A DNA stretch of 64,000 nt from Planctomycetota bacterium (GCA_003388505.1 QQVO01000015.1:319501-383500); one strand, 5' to 3'. Numbered from the stretch's first letter, positions 17,762 through 27,683 are shown. Program-made: numbers and translations. Notes: generated by a model from the sequence alone, not told the origin.

Positions 17762-19687
17762 ATGGCCACTGCCGCTCCCTCTCGCAGCCGCTACGTCGCC
17801 GACGATATTGAGGTCATGGAAGGTCTCGAAGCGGTCCGGCGGCGGCCCTCCATGTACATTGGCGGCGTCGACTCGCGGGGGCTGCATCATCTGCTGTGGG
17901 AGATCGTCGACAACGCCGTTGACGAATACCTTGCCGGTGAGAGCGACCGCGTTTCGGTCACTCTGCACAAGGACGGTTGCTCCGCCACGGTCGAGGACAA
18001 CGGACGCGGCATCCCGGTCGACAAGCATCGCAAGACGAAGATGTCGGCCCTGCAGCTCATCATGACCACGCTGCACGCCGGCGGAAAATTCAGCCACAAG
18101 AACTATGCGCGCAGCGGCGGTCTGCACGGTGTCGGCTCCTCCGTCGTCAATGCTCTTTCGGAAGAGATGGTCGCCACGATCCACCGCGACGGACACGAAT
18201 GGCAGCAACGCTACAAGCGCGGCAAGCCGACGACTCCCGTCAAGAAACTGCGCAAGTTTCGGGGACGCGGCACGAAAATCTTCTTTCGTCCCGATGACAA
18301 GATCTTCCGCCGCGTCCACTTCAATTCCGACACGATCCGCCAACATCTCGAAGACATCTCCTACGTCCACGGGGGCCTGGTGCTACGGTTTGTCGACGAA
18401 CCGCATGAGACGACGTGGGAGCTTCATCACCCGGACGGGATTCGGGGCTATCTGCAGCGGATCATCGAGGACGAGAAGAAGAAGCCGGTTCACGAGCAGT
18501 TCTTCGCCGGTGAAAAGGACGAAGAGAGCGTGCGGGTGGAAGTCGCCCTCCGCTGGACCGACGCGACGGATGAGCACCTGCGGAGTTACGTCAACGGCAT
18601 TCGCACGAAGGGGGGCGGCACTCACGAATCGGGAATGCGGAGCGGGATCGCGCGCGCCGTCAAGAATTACATGGACGTCCACGAAATCAAGCAGAAGGGG
18701 CTCGACATCAGCCCGGACGACATCCGTGAGGGAGTCGTCGGCATCCTCTCGGTGTTCCTGCCTGATCCGATGTTCCAGGGCCAGACGAAGGACCGCCTGA
18801 ACAACCCGGAGATGAACTCGCTCGTCGAGAGTCTCGTGCGGCCGGGTCTGGAGAGCTGGCTCAACAACAATGCCTCGATCGCCGACGCGGTGGTCGGCCG
18901 CATCGTTCTCGCCGCGCGGGCTCGCGCCGCCAGCCGGGAGGCGATCACGCAGATCCGCAAGAAAGGCTCCAACTCCAAGAAGAGCAACCTGCCGGGCAAA
19001 CTTCTCGATTGCCGCTCCAACGATCCGGAAGTTTCAGAACTGTTCATCGTCGAAGGGGATTCGGCCGGCGGAACGGCGGCCAGCGCGCGCGACTCGCTGA
19101 CTCAAGCAGTGCTTCCGCTCCGCGGCAAGGTGCTTAACACGGAGTCGCTGTCCCTTTCCCGGGTTCTGCAGAACCAGGAAATCAAGGATCTCATCGAGTC
19201 GCTCGGCACCGGAATCGGCGCCGGCTTCGATCCGCACCGCCTCCGCTACGGCCGGGTGATCCTGCTGACCGACGCCGACAGCGACGGCTACCACATCTCC
19301 ACGCTGTTGCTGACCTTTTTCTTCCGCCACATGCGCGAGCTGATCCAGACCGGCAAGGTCTATCTCGCACAGCCGCCGCTCTACAAGATCGAGGTCGGTC
19401 AGGAACGCCACTACGCCCAGGACGACGAGGCGAAGGAAGAACTGCTCGCTTCGCTGCCCGCCAATCGCACGCCGGACGTCCAGCGGTTCAAGGGACTGGG
19501 TGAAATGAACCCGTCCCAACTCAAAGAGACGACGCTCGATCCGGAAACCCGCACCCTGCTCCGCGTCGACATCGACAATTTCATCAGTGCGGATGCAACA
19601 TTCGCGCAACTGCTCGGCAAGGACGCCTCAGAGCGCTATCGCGTCATCATGGAAGAAGCCGCCGAAGTCGACGACGTCGACCTTTGA
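17762..19687 (+). CDS. Type IIA DNA topoisomerase subunit B (GyrB/ParE family)
   Basis: 641 residues. The GHKL ATPase domain has E47, N51 and D54 in EIVDNAVDEYLAG, D79 in VEDNGRGIP, and LHGVGSSVVNALS. The TOPRIM domain has VEGDSAGGTA and the acidic pair in LLTDADSDGYHI. The C-terminal tail (RFKGLGEMNPSQLKETTLDP) is intact. The length matches the short ParE/GyrB form without the enterobacterial insertion. It forms a heterotetramer with the A subunit encoded just upstream, and the AAAGGA before the ATG is good. A longer gyrA/gyrB pair elsewhere in the genome is expected but is not visible here. Confidence 0.95.
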   Translation: MATAAPSRSRYVADDIEVMEGLEAVRRRPSMYIGGVDSRGLHHLLWEIVDNAVDEYLAGESDRVSVTLHKDGCSATVEDNGRGIPVDKHRKTKMSALQLIMTTLHAGGKFSHKNYARSGGLHGVGSSVVNALSEEMVATIHRDGHEWQQRYKRGKPTTPVKKLRKFRGRGTKIFFRPDDKIFRRVHFNSDTIRQHLEDISYVHGGLVLRFVDEPHETTWELHHPDGIRGYLQRIIEDEKKKPVHEQFFAGEKDEESVRVEVALRWTDATDEHLRSYVNGIRTKGGGTHESGMRSGIARAVKNYMDVHEIKQKGLDISPDDIREGVVGILSVFLPDPMFQGQTKDRLNNPEMNSLVESLVRPGLESWLNNNASIADAVVGRIVLAARARAASREAITQIRKKGSNSKKSNLPGKLLDCRSNDPEVSELFIVEGDSAGGTAASARDSLTQAVLPLRGKVLNTESLSLSRVLQNQEIKDLIESLGTGIGAGFDPHRLRYGRVILLTDADSDGYHISTLLLTFFFRHMRELIQTGKVYLAQPPLYKIEVGQERHYAQDDEAKEELLASLPANRTPDVQRFKGLGEMNPSQLKETTLDPETRTLLRVDIDNFISADATFAQLLGKDASERYRVIMEEAAEVDDVDL

Positions 19688-19813
19688 CCGAATCCCGTAA
19701 CACGCGCAGCCAGCGTGCGTCCCCTTGGCGAGCCGCCGGGCGTCAGCCGGCGGATGCCTCCGACCAAACGACATCGCGATCAGCCGTTCCGACCACGACC
19801 CCCTGGCAGGGCG

Positions 19814-20677
19814 CTACAGCGACATCGGTGTAATCTTCGCCACCACGTACGACGGGCGACCGAAATGGTCGGTCCGCGTCGGGTCGACTTCTCCGTCGAG
19901 CCGCACGATGTCTCCGTCCTTCAATGACGAGAACCGGGGATCGTTCGCCAGCGTCAGATAACCGGCGTAGGGATCGGCCCGGTCCGGATTGATGCTGTAA
20001 ACGATGCCCCAACTCCGGTCCTGCGGATCGTAGCTCACCATCCCCTGCACCCAGCGGTGACCGGCCACGTCATGCGCGTAAGGCAATCGGCTGACTGAAG
20101 TGACGTCGCGTTCGAAGGAAATTTCATTGAAACCGTCGATCGGTTTCTGGAAATCTTCATCACTTCCGAAATCGTCCGCCCCAAAGGACGAGTCGAAACC
20201 GTCGCCGCCGGTCGGCGTTGAAGGCGTGCTCGTCCCCAGATCGGGATTGCTGCCCAGCACGCCGGGAGAGGACGAGGAGGAGGCCGATCCTCCCGGATCG
20301 CCGAAATACGGGCTGGATCCGGCGTCATCGTAGTCCGGGACCGGCCGGTTGCCGGTGTTGTTGGTCGGATTGCTGTTGTAGTACGGGTCGCCGCCATTGG
20401 GCGCCGTCCCGCTGTCATACGTGGGCTCACCCAGATACGGCGCGGGAGTCCCCTGGTACGGCGCAGGGGTGCCTTGATAGATCGGCGCCCCCTGCGGAAC
20501 CGCCCCCGGACCGGCCGGATAGCCGTACGGCTGTCCGTAATGCGATCCGTAGCATCCGCTCAAGATGAGTGCCGTCGTCGAGAAGACGGCGGACAGCGCC
20601 AGGCGTTGGTGTCGTCGTCCGGCGGGGGACGCGACCCTCTGACGTTGTCTCGCCAGCGGTTGGATGGTCGTGGTCAT
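19814..20677 (-). CDS. Lipoprotein with low-complexity Gly/Pro/Ser/Asn region
   Basis: 287 residues from ATG 20677 (AAGGA upstream). A signal segment ends in the lipobox LSGC, so the mature protein starts CYGSHYGQPYG. Residues about 50-170 are low-complexity Gly, Pro, Ser, Tyr and Asn, including two APYQGTP/APYLGEP-like units. The C-terminal 100 residues form a more regular domain (HRWVQGMVSYDPQDRSWGIVY, then LKDGDIVRLDGEVDP), possibly an OB-like fold. An envelope function is likely, and no catalytic motif is seen. It is convergent with the topoisomerase genes. Confidence 0.8.
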   Translation of the reverse strand: MTTTIQPLARQRQRVASPAGRRHQRLALSAVFSTTALILSGCYGSHYGQPYGYPAGPGAVPQGAPIYQGTPAPYQGTPAPYLGEPTYDSGTAPNGGDPYYNSNPTNNTGNRPVPDYDDAGSSPYFGDPGGSASSSSSPGVLGSNPDLGTSTPSTPTGGDGFDSSFGADDFGSDEDFQKPIDGFNEISFERDVTSVSRLPYAHDVAGHRWVQGMVSYDPQDRSWGIVYSINPDRADPYAGYLTLANDPRFSSLKDGDIVRLDGEVDPTRTDHFGRPSYVVAKITPMSL

Positions 20678-21077
20678 GGGTCGAATCCTTCGTAAGCGCC
20701 TGCGGGGGCTCCAGTTCCGTGCGGGAACGGCATCCTGCGGTTGCCGGAATCGGAATGGAAAATCGGGAAACGGGAAGCCGGATGGCTGGGACTGCACGGC
20801 CCGAAGAATGCGGGAATCCGGGGGCCGAAACGGGGGACACCGGCAAGGACTGCCGGATAATTGGCGGCGGATTGTATGGATTGGCCAATCGGTGTCCAGA
20901 CCGGTTTGACGACTCCGAGTCGGAGATTTGCACATCACCGAAACAAAGGCTGACGGAACGCTTGCCTGACGGAGCGTTTTGCAATGCCGGTTCGCTCCCG
21001 GTTACAATCCCGGCCGGTGAATCATTCGATTTCAAACCCCCAGATCGCCCTAGCAACCGTCTCTCAGGAGCGCTTCG
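20678..21077. other. Divergent intergenic region
   Basis: 400 bases between the lipoprotein gene and the Gfo/Idh/MocA gene. It is rich in short direct runs of GGAA/CGGGAA but I recognise no gene or structured element. AGGAGC stands before the ATG at 21078. Confidence 0.35.
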
Positions 21078-22472
21078 ATGACGACTCAGACTCAATCCCG
21101 CCGCGACTTCCTCAAGAGTGCGACAACCGCCGCCGCTGCGGGGTCTCTTCTTCCATACTGGTTTACCACATCCGGACCCAGCGCGCTCGCTTACCAGAGT
21201 CCCAACGAACGTCCGGTTCTGGGGTGCATCGGCACTGGCGACCGATGGCATGCCGTCGGCCGAAACGCGATGGCCTTCTCCGATTGCGTCGCGGTGTGCG
21301 ACGTTGACGCCAACCACATGGGCGCAGCACGCGACATCGCCAAAGCCGAGGCGGAGAAACGGGGCGTTGCCAGCGAAGTCGCCATGCACGAGGACTACCG
21401 CCACATTCTTGACGATCCCAAGGTCGATGTGGTCACGATCGTCACGCCGGACCATTGGCACAGCAAGATTGCAATTGAGGCGCTGCAGGCCGGCAAAGAC
21501 ATCTACTGCGAAAAGCCGCTCACGCTGACGATTCTGGAGGGGAAGCAGATCATCAAGGTGCTCGAGGAGACGAACCGCGTCTTTCAGGTCGGCACGCAGC
21601 AGCGGAGCGAGATGGGGAACCGCTTCCTGACGGCGATCGCACTCATCCGCGACGGTCGGATTGGCAAGGTGCAGCGCGTCACCTGCGATATTGGAGGGGC
21701 GCCGGTGAGCGGTTCGATTCCCGTTGTCGACGTGCCGGAGGAGCTGAACTGGGAGCGCTGGCTCGGCCAGGCGCCGCTCGTCGAATACCGCTACAAGGAC
21801 GCGGAACCGCGGTACGGGAACTCGCGGTGTCACTACGAGTTCCGCTGGTGGTACGAATACTCCGGCGGGAAGATGACCGACTGGGGCGCGCACCACGTCG
21901 ACATCGCCCAGTGGGCGATCGACCAGAGCGGCCCCGATCAGGGCCCGGTCTCCGTCGAGGGGACGTCCGAGCATCCCGTTCCCTTCGAGAACGGCTGGCC
22001 CACTCAGGAGGACCGGTACAACACGGCGACGAAGTTCGACGTCACCGTGATGTTTCCCAACGGCGTGGAAATGCACATCGTCAGCGAGTCGCCTGACGGA
22101 AACGGAATTCTGTTCGAGGGTACGGAGGGCCGCTTCCATGTCAGCCGCGGCGCGCTCAAGGGCAAACCGGTTGAAGATCTCGAAGCCAATCCGTTGCCGG
22201 ACGGTGCGATTCAGGAAGTCTATGGCGGCAAAGAGCCCGGCAACCACATGCAGAACTTCATGGATTGTGTCAAAAGCCGCGAAACGCCGATCTCGGACGT
22301 CTGGTCGCATCACCGCGCCATGACCACCTGCCACCTCGCGAATATCGCCATCCGCCTGGACCGGCGGCTGGAATGGGATCCCGTGGAGCAGCAGATCATC
22401 GGTGACAGCGGGGCCAACCAATGGCAGACCCGCGAACAGCGCAAGGGCTACGAGATAGACGTTTCCGTCTGA
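21078..22472 (+). CDS. Tat-exported Gfo/Idh/MocA-family oxidoreductase
   Basis: 464 residues. The N-terminus carries a twin-arginine signal ([19 protein letters not shown]). The NAD(P)-binding Rossmann part begins at [11 protein letters not shown]. The family motif EKPL is present ([10 protein letters not shown]), and the C-terminal domain has [10 protein letters not shown] and [17 protein letters not shown]. Members oxidise or reduce sugars and cyclitols; export through Tat with bound cofactor is typical of planctomycete paralogues. It is the first gene of a plus-strand unit ending in the hairpin at 22505-22533. Confidence 0.92.
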   Translation: MTTQTQSRRDFLKSATTAAAAGSLLPYWFTTSGPSALAYQSPNERPVLGCIGTGDRWHAVGRNAMAFSDCVAVCDVDANHMGAARDIAKAEAEKRGVASEVAMHEDYRHILDDPKVDVVTIVTPDHWHSKIAIEALQAGKDIYCEKPLTLTILEGKQIIKVLEETNRVFQVGTQQRSEMGNRFLTAIALIRDGRIGKVQRVTCDIGGAPVSGSIPVVDVPEELNWERWLGQAPLVEYRYKDAEPRYGNSRCHYEFRWWYEYSGGKMTDWGAHHVDIAQWAIDQSGPDQGPVSVEGTSEHPVPFENGWPTQEDRYNTATKFDVTVMFPNGVEMHIVSESPDGNGILFEGTEGRFHVSRGALKGKPVEDLEANPLPDGAIQEVYGGKEPGNHMQNFMDCVKSRETPISDVWSHHRAMTTCHLANIAIRLDRRLEWDPVEQQIIGDSGANQWQTREQRKGYEIDVSV

Positions 22473-22504
22473 GCAACCGTTCGATCGAGTTGACTGAATC
22501 TGGA

Positions 22505-22533
22505 AGCCCACGGGTTGCGGCCCGTGGGCTTTT
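22505..22533 (+). terminator. Rho-independent terminator
   Basis: A 10-bp perfect stem (AGCCCACGGG with CCCGTGGGCT) around the loop TTGCGG, followed by TTT. It is 30 bases after the Gfo/Idh/MocA stop. Nearly the same hairpin occurs at 25036-25063. Confidence 0.8.
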
Positions 22534-22562
22534 GCACTCTCTCTCCCCGGGGGCAACTCACG

Positions 22563-23330
22563 ATGCAACCGAATCCCGTCAAGGCGGCTGTGAACAACGG
22601 CGGCGTCTCCATCGGAACGTTCCTGTTTGAGTTCAACACTCCCGGAATCGTCCGCATCGTCGCCGAAGCAGGGGCCGATTTTGTGCTGTGCGACATGGAA
22701 CACAGCGGCTGGAGTTTTGAGACGATCCGCCGGCTGACGGCCTCCGCACCGGAGACGATCGTGCCGATCGTCCGCGTCCCGGCCGGCGACTACAACTTCG
22801 TTGCGCGTGCGCTCGACATGGGAGCCAGAGGCGTAATGGTTCCCATGGTCGGCAGCGCAGAGCACGCCCGGCGGATCGTCAATGCGGCCAAGTATCCTCC
22901 ACTGGGCCGCCGCGGGTGCGCGTTCACCATGCCGCATGACGGTTACACCGGCGGCTCGATGCAGGAAAAGATCGAGTCGGCCAACCGTGAAACGCTGATC
23001 ATCGTCCAGATCGAGACGCGGGAAGGGCTGGAGCAGGTCGATAAGATCGCCGCCGTCGAAGGCGTCGACGTGCTGTGGATCGGGCAGACCGACCTGACCG
23101 CGTCCCTTGGAATCGCCGGTCAGTTTGATTCGCCGGAGTTCTTCAAAGCGGTCGATGCCGTCGCCGCGGCGTGTGAACGGCACGGCAAGACGGCAGGCTA
23201 CATGCCGCTGAGCCATGACGAAACGAAAGACTTCCGGGACCGGGGATTCCGCATGCTGGCGTGCGGCGGGGACCTGTGGATTTTCAAGTCGGCCCTGCGG
23301 AAGGAGATTACCGCCGCCCGCGAACTCTAA
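22563..23330 (+). CDS. HpcH/HpaI-family aldolase
   Basis: 255 residues from ATG 22563. It has the class II pyruvate aldolase signatures: FVLCDMEHSGWS near the N-terminus, VPIVRVPAGD, GARGVMVPMV, VQIETREGLEQVDKIAAVEG (Glu metal ligand), and WIGQTDLTASLG with the Asp ligand. Members cleave or form 2-keto-3-deoxy acids with a divalent metal. It is separated from the upstream oxidoreductase by a terminator, so it is probably transcribed from its own promoter, though the two may act on related sugars (inference). Confidence 0.92.
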   Translation: MQPNPVKAAVNNGGVSIGTFLFEFNTPGIVRIVAEAGADFVLCDMEHSGWSFETIRRLTASAPETIVPIVRVPAGDYNFVARALDMGARGVMVPMVGSAEHARRIVNAAKYPPLGRRGCAFTMPHDGYTGGSMQEKIESANRETLIIVQIETREGLEQVDKIAAVEGVDVLWIGQTDLTASLGIAGQFDSPEFFKAVDAVAAACERHGKTAGYMPLSHDETKDFRDRGFRMLACGGDLWIFKSALRKEITAAREL

Positions 23331-23378
23331 AGGGAGCGGCGAAACCGCAAGCGGGGTCACCGAGAGGGTGCAGTCGAG

Positions 23379-23789
23379 TTACAGGTCGACGACCGCCTCT
23401 CCCAGCCATTCGTCCCCGGTCTGCTCCAGTTTCAGCATGTGATAGGTCACCGCTTTGACTTCGTGCCCGAGGCGGTGCCTGTCTGGGTCGATCGGTTCCC
23501 CCCAGGCGCGGGCGCGGATTCCGTCGTTCGACAAGTCCACGTCGAACCGGCAAAGCACGAGCCCAGTCGTCTCGAAGGTGTGCAGCAGTTCGCTCAGCCA
23601 GTCAAACAGGAGATCGTCCCCCACCGCCCCCGCCACACGCACATCGATCACTTCCGCGTCCCGCACGTCATCCAGGTTCTCCACAATCAGCCCGAACAAC
23701 GCCCGCCCGGCGTCAGCCAACAACTCCGCCAGATCCGCCGCCCGCACACGAATCCCCACATCCGCCGTATGATCAAAATACTCAAACAT
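23379..23789 (-). CDS. Archease
   Basis: 136 residues. It starts MFEYFDHTADVGIRVRA, the archease signature with the metal-binding aspartate of HTADVG, and ends DEWLGEAVVDL with the conserved C-terminal Asp. The middle matches the family (LLFDWLSELLHTFET, VKAVTYHMLKLE). Archease activates the RNA ligase RtcB by promoting guanylylation. No rtcB is present in the window, so the partner must be elsewhere. GAGGGGG lies before the ATG at 23789. Confidence 0.93.
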   Translation of the reverse strand: MFEYFDHTADVGIRVRAADLAELLADAGRALFGLIVENLDDVRDAEVIDVRVAGAVGDDLLFDWLSELLHTFETTGLVLCRFDVDLSNDGIRARAWGEPIDPDRHRLGHEVKAVTYHMLKLEQTGDEWLGEAVVDL

Positions 23790-23857
23790 CCCCAGTCACC
23801 CCCTCACATCTGACCATCTACCAGCCAAACGACCCTACACCCAACCTCTTCCTTCCC

Positions 23858-23876
23858 TTCGTTCCCTTCTGTGTCC
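23858..23876 (+). repeat. Dispersed TTCGTTCCCTTCTGTGTCC motif, copy 1
   Basis: The same 19 bases occur at 29391-29409 and a 15-base version at 61804-61818, all in intergenic DNA and in the same orientation relative to a downstream plus-strand gene. They look like pieces of a degenerate dispersed repeat. Confidence 0.55.
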
Positions 23877-24079
23877 CCCCCCTCCTGTACCCTCAAATCG
23901 GCTCTCCCTCACTGGACAGATCGCCGCCACAGTCTACACCATCATACGAGTGCGACACGCGTTTCTGGCCGGGGGTTGTCGTGTTCCCGTGTCGGTCCCC
24001 CCCGAATCGGTGACGACCGCAAGTATTTCGCGGTTTCCCAGGGACGCTCGAATTACCCCGAACGAGAAACTATGCGATC

Positions 24080-25015
24080 ATGGCTGAGGCTGAACGAATC
24101 ACCGACTCCTCGACGACCTTCGACATCGCAATCACCGGGGCGTCCGGTCTGGTGGGGAGCGCGTTGTGCAAGAGCCTCACAGGCGATGGGAAAACGATCC
24201 TGCGGCTGACGCGGAACGCCTCGGGCGCTCCTCAACCGGAGTTGGAGTGGGACGCGAAATCCGGAATCAGCGACCCGGGCCGGCTGAACGGCGTCGGGGC
24301 CGTGGTGCACCTCGCCGGAGAGAGCATCGCCGACGGCCGGTGGTCTGAAGCGAAGAAAAGGCGGATTCGCGACAGTCGGATCGACGGAACACAGACTCTG
24401 GTGGGAGCGTTGACTCAGCTTGAGAAAAAGCCTGCGGTCCTCGTGTGCGCGTCGGCGATCGGCTATTACGGCGACCGCGGGGATGAGGGGCTGGATGAAT
24501 CGAGTCCCCCCGGCAAGGGATTTCTGCCGGACGTCTGCAAAGCCTGGGAGGCGGCGACCGGGCCTGCGGCGGAAGCGGGCATCCGCGTGGTGAATATCCG
24601 CATCGGAATCGTCCTGAGCAAAGACGGCGGTGCGCTGGCCAGCATGCTGCTCCCGTTCAAACTGGGCGCGGGCGGACGGGTCGGTTCCGGGGAGCAATAC
24701 TGGAGCTGGATTCACCTGGACGACGTCGTCGGCGTGATCCGGCATGCGATCGACAGCGACAGTCTTGCGGGGCCGGTGAATACGGTTTCGCCGCAGCCGG
24801 TCACGAATGCGGAATTTACGAAAGTCCTTGGCAACGTGCTGCATCGACCGACGATCATGCCGATGCCGGCTCCCCTGGCCCGCCTTGCGCTCGGTGAAAT
24901 GGCCGACGATCTGTTGCTCGCCAGTGCCAGGGTCTTGCCGGGCAAGCTTCAAGAATCGGGCTATCGGTATCGCTACACGGATCTGAAGGGTGCGCTCTCG
25001 GCGGAGCTTGGTTGA
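24080..25015 (+). CDS. TIGR01777-family NAD-dependent epimerase (YfcH-like)
   Basis: 311 residues. The Rossmann motif is ITGASGLVGSAL, followed by VVHLAGESIADGRW and SAIGYYGDRG, all TIGR01777/YfcH hallmarks; the C-terminal DUF1731-type tail includes LGEMADDLLLASARVLP. It is an extended SDR and the reaction is undefined for most members. A few bases of leader before FDIAITG are not conserved. It ends before a terminator-like hairpin. Confidence 0.92.
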   Translation: MAEAERITDSSTTFDIAITGASGLVGSALCKSLTGDGKTILRLTRNASGAPQPELEWDAKSGISDPGRLNGVGAVVHLAGESIADGRWSEAKKRRIRDSRIDGTQTLVGALTQLEKKPAVLVCASAIGYYGDRGDEGLDESSPPGKGFLPDVCKAWEAATGPAAEAGIRVVNIRIGIVLSKDGGALASMLLPFKLGAGGRVGSGEQYWSWIHLDDVVGVIRHAIDSDSLAGPVNTVSPQPVTNAEFTKVLGNVLHRPTIMPMPAPLARLALGEMADDLLLASARVLPGKLQESGYRYRYTDLKGALSAELG

Positions 25016-25035
25016 GCCGATGCAGTTGCGCTCAA

Positions 25036-25063
25036 AGCCCACGGGTTGCGACCCGTGGGCGTT
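25036..25063 (+). terminator. Terminator-like hairpin, second copy of the AGCCCACGGG family
   Basis: The stem GCCCACGGGT/ACCCGTGGGC with a short TGCG loop, then GTTT, follows 20 bases after the epimerase stop. It differs from the hairpin at 22505-22533 at only a few positions, in the loop and at the stem ends. Confidence 0.65.
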
Positions 25064-25184
25064 TCATGGGCGTTGGTAGGTTGGCTGCTGGGAGATTGCG
25101 TTGCCGCGAATCCGTTCCATTCCTGCTATTCGGCCGCTATCTTCGATCGTGAAATGATTCACGTGACAGGAAGATGAGCCGGTT

Positions 25185-26450
25185 ATGCATCGCGCTGCCA
25201 TTGTTTCGATCTTACTGACCGCCCTGATTGCAGCCGCAGTCGCACTGGGGGCGGCGCGGCCTGAGAAAATCAGCCCGGATGACTGGCCCTGGTGGCGGGG
25301 GCCGAACGGGAACGGAATCGCCGCTGAGGGCCAGACTCCGCCGGTCGAGTGGTCGCCGGACGAAAACATCGTCTGGAAAGCGGCCGTGCCCGGTCGCGGT
25401 CACGGTTCGCCGACCGTCGTTGGCGACCAGGTGTTTCTGGCGACAGCGGATGAGAACCAGGGCATCCAGTGGATGCTGTGCTTCGACCGCGCGACGGGGG
25501 AGGAAGTCTGGAGAACTGAAGTTCACCGCGGCGGGCTGACCACGGAAGGCAACAAGAAGAGCACGCAGGCCTCGTCAACGCCCGCCTGCGACGGCGAGAT
25601 GGTTTTCATCAACTTTCTGAACAACAATGCGCTCCACACGACGGCCCTTACGCGCGACGGCGAGATCGTGTGGCAGACGAAAATCTCCGATTACGTCGTC
25701 CACCAGGGGTACGGCGCGTCGCCGGCCATCTACGGTTCGCTCGTGCTGGTCTCGGCCGATAACAAGGGGGGCGGCGCCATCGCCGGGCTGGACCGAGAAT
25801 CGGGCGAAGTTGTGTGGAAACACGCCCGGCCGGACACTCCCAACTACGCGTCTCCCATCGTGGTTCACGCTGATGGCAAAGACCAGTTGATCTTCATCGG
25901 CTGCGACCTTGTCGCCAGTTACGAACCGATTTCCGGCGAGAAACTGTGGGAAATCGAGGGGGCAACGACAGAGTGCGTGACATCGACTGTCACGGACGGA
26001 GAGGTTGTCATCAGCAGCGGCGGCTATCCCGACAACCACGTGGCGGCGATACGGGCGGACGGTTCCGGCGAGACGGTCTGGCGACACGGACAGCGCGTCT
26101 ATGTGCCGTCAATGATCATCAAGGGTGATCTGCTGCTCGCCGTCACTGACGACGGCATTGCCATGTGCTGGGAATGCGCGACGGGCGAGGAACTCTGGAA
26201 AAAACGCCTCGGCGGCACGTTCAGCTCCTCGCCGGTACTGGCGGCGGGCCACCTGTACGCGACCAACGAAGCAGGCCGCACGTTCGTGCTCAAGCCATCG
26301 CGTTCCGGATGTGAGATCGTCGCCGAGAACGAACTGGGGAACGAAGTCTTCGCGACGCCTTCCATCTGCGGGTCGCGGATTTACCACCGCGTCGCCGAGG
26401 TGGTAGACGGCGAGCGCAGGGAATTCCTGTACTGCATTGGTCAGAATTGA
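25185..26450 (+). CDS. Secreted PQQ-like beta-propeller protein
   Basis: 421 residues. The N-terminal hydrophobic segment (IVSILLTALIAAAVALGA) is a signal peptide or anchor. The protein then starts the planctomycete type DDWPWWRGPNGNG. At least five PQQ-type blades follow, with repeated elements such as DRATGEEVW, DRESGEVVW, EPISGEKLW and ECATGEELW. PQQ-like propellers in this phylum are mostly of unknown function and usually lack the dehydrogenase active site; none is obvious here. It is convergent with the FG-GAP gene. Confidence 0.9.
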   Translation: MHRAAIVSILLTALIAAAVALGAARPEKISPDDWPWWRGPNGNGIAAEGQTPPVEWSPDENIVWKAAVPGRGHGSPTVVGDQVFLATADENQGIQWMLCFDRATGEEVWRTEVHRGGLTTEGNKKSTQASSTPACDGEMVFINFLNNNALHTTALTRDGEIVWQTKISDYVVHQGYGASPAIYGSLVLVSADNKGGGAIAGLDRESGEVVWKHARPDTPNYASPIVVHADGKDQLIFIGCDLVASYEPISGEKLWEIEGATTECVTSTVTDGEVVISSGGYPDNHVAAIRADGSGETVWRHGQRVYVPSMIIKGDLLLAVTDDGIAMCWECATGEELWKKRLGGTFSSSPVLAAGHLYATNEAGRTFVLKPSRSGCEIVAENELGNEVFATPSICGSRIYHRVAEVVDGERREFLYCIGQN

Positions 26451-26510
26451 CGTTCTGGGCGTGTTGAGCGGATTCGGCTCGGCGGGAGCCTCGCCCTCCC
26501 TGGTCGGCGC

Positions 26511-27683
26511 TTACAATCTCGGATTCTCGTACCACACCACGTTCCGACTTCCCCGTCCGGCGATCAGGAGGTCGAGGTCGTCGTCTCCGTCCAGGTCGAC
26601 GGCGCGGATGTCGTAGGCCTCCTGATTCGCTCCGACGACGTGCGTGGTGAAGTTTCCTGCGCCGTCGTTTTCAAACCAAGCGGCGATCTGGTCGCCGTAG
26701 GCGCAAGTGGCGGCGTCTACGTCTCCGTCGTCGTCGAGATCGACCGCGACGAGGCAATGCGGTTCGCTCAGCGTGGCGTGGATGACGTGCGGCGTCCAGT
26801 CGGGCGCTTCGAACCACACGACGCCCTGGCCGTGCCCGCGCGACGCAATGAAATCGACTTCTCCGTCGCCGTTGACGTCGGCCGGGTGAATGTTCGTCGC
26901 CCCCGGTTGATCGTCGGCGATCAGATGCTTCGTCCAGACGTCCGTGGGATCGGCAGGCGCTTCCCACCAGGCGAACCAGTTTCCCGTGCCGGGTTCCGCC
27001 TGCGGTCCCCCTTTTGCGCCGGTTGCGGCGTCGGGACGCCCGTCACCGTTCACGTCCCCGAAACCGAGATAGTGAGTCAGTCCCGGCGCGTCCCGGTCGG
27101 CAAAGATATGGCATTCCCAGCGCTCGGCATCGCGCGGTCGCTTGGGCACGCGCAGCCAGGCGAGTGAATTTGGATAGGGCTCCAGCGGCTGGGCGCTTGT
27201 GGCCAGCAGGTCGAAATCGCCGTCGCGATCGACGTCGCCCTTGATCAAGCCGTGGATTCCGTGCACTTGATCGTCCGCGATCCGCGCCGTCCAGACATCG
27301 GTCAACGGGTCGTCCGGCTGCTCCATCCAGACGATCAGTCCCGGGTTGTAACGTGCGCCGATGTAGTCGGTGTCCCCGTCTCCGTCGACGTCGAAGAACT
27401 CGCTGTGGATGAAGGTGTGCTCCGGGTTTTCATCCAGCAGAATCTCCCGCCATTCCGGCCCCACGAACAATCGCGTCTTGCCGGCGCTGTTGCTGATGAT
27501 GTCGGCCCGACCGTCCCCGGTGAAGTCGGCCGCGACGGCCGTCACGCAATGTTCTCCTGCGTGGACGACGTGTCTCGTCCACTCGGCGCGCGAAGTTGCG
27601 GGCATCGACAGCAGCACCAGAACGCCGGTGACGCGCGCAATGATCGGAGTGGATGACGGATGTCGCATGCTCGTACGAAACAT
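26511..27683 (-). CDS. Secreted FG-GAP/VCBS repeat protein
   Basis: 390 residues with a signal peptide (ARVTGVLVLLSMPATSRA). The mature protein is a propeller of FG-GAP-type repeats, each with a calcium-binding D-x-D-G-D-x-D loop: DFTGDGRAD, DVDGDGDTD, DVDRDGDFD, DVNGDGRPD, DVNGDGEVD, DLDDDGDVD and DLDGDDDLD. Seven loops suggest a seven-bladed calcium-stabilised propeller. Function unknown; extracellular adhesion or carbohydrate binding is common for such repeats. It is convergent with the PQQ-like gene. Confidence 0.92.
   Translation of the reverse strand: MFRTSMRHPSSTPIIARVTGVLVLLSMPATSRAEWTRHVVHAGEHCVTAVAADFTGDGRADIISNSAGKTRLFVGPEWREILLDENPEHTFIHSEFFDVDGDGDTDYIGARYNPGLIVWMEQPDDPLTDVWTARIADDQVHGIHGLIKGDVDRDGDFDLLATSAQPLEPYPNSLAWLRVPKRPRDAERWECHIFADRDAPGLTHYLGFGDVNGDGRPDAATGAKGGPQAEPGTGNWFAWWEAPADPTDVWTKHLIADDQPGATNIHPADVNGDGEVDFIASRGHGQGVVWFEAPDWTPHVIHATLSEPHCLVAVDLDDDGDVDAATCAYGDQIAAWFENDGAGNFTTHVVGANQEAYDIRAVDLDGDDDLDLLIAGRGSRNVVWYENPRL

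Noticed and set aside
20427-23360. 977-codon open frame on the minus strand
   Set aside because: It lies fully antisense to the lipoprotein leader, the Gfo/Idh/MocA gene and the aldolase, has Arg/His/Asp-biased composition and no domain. It is a GC-rich shadow.
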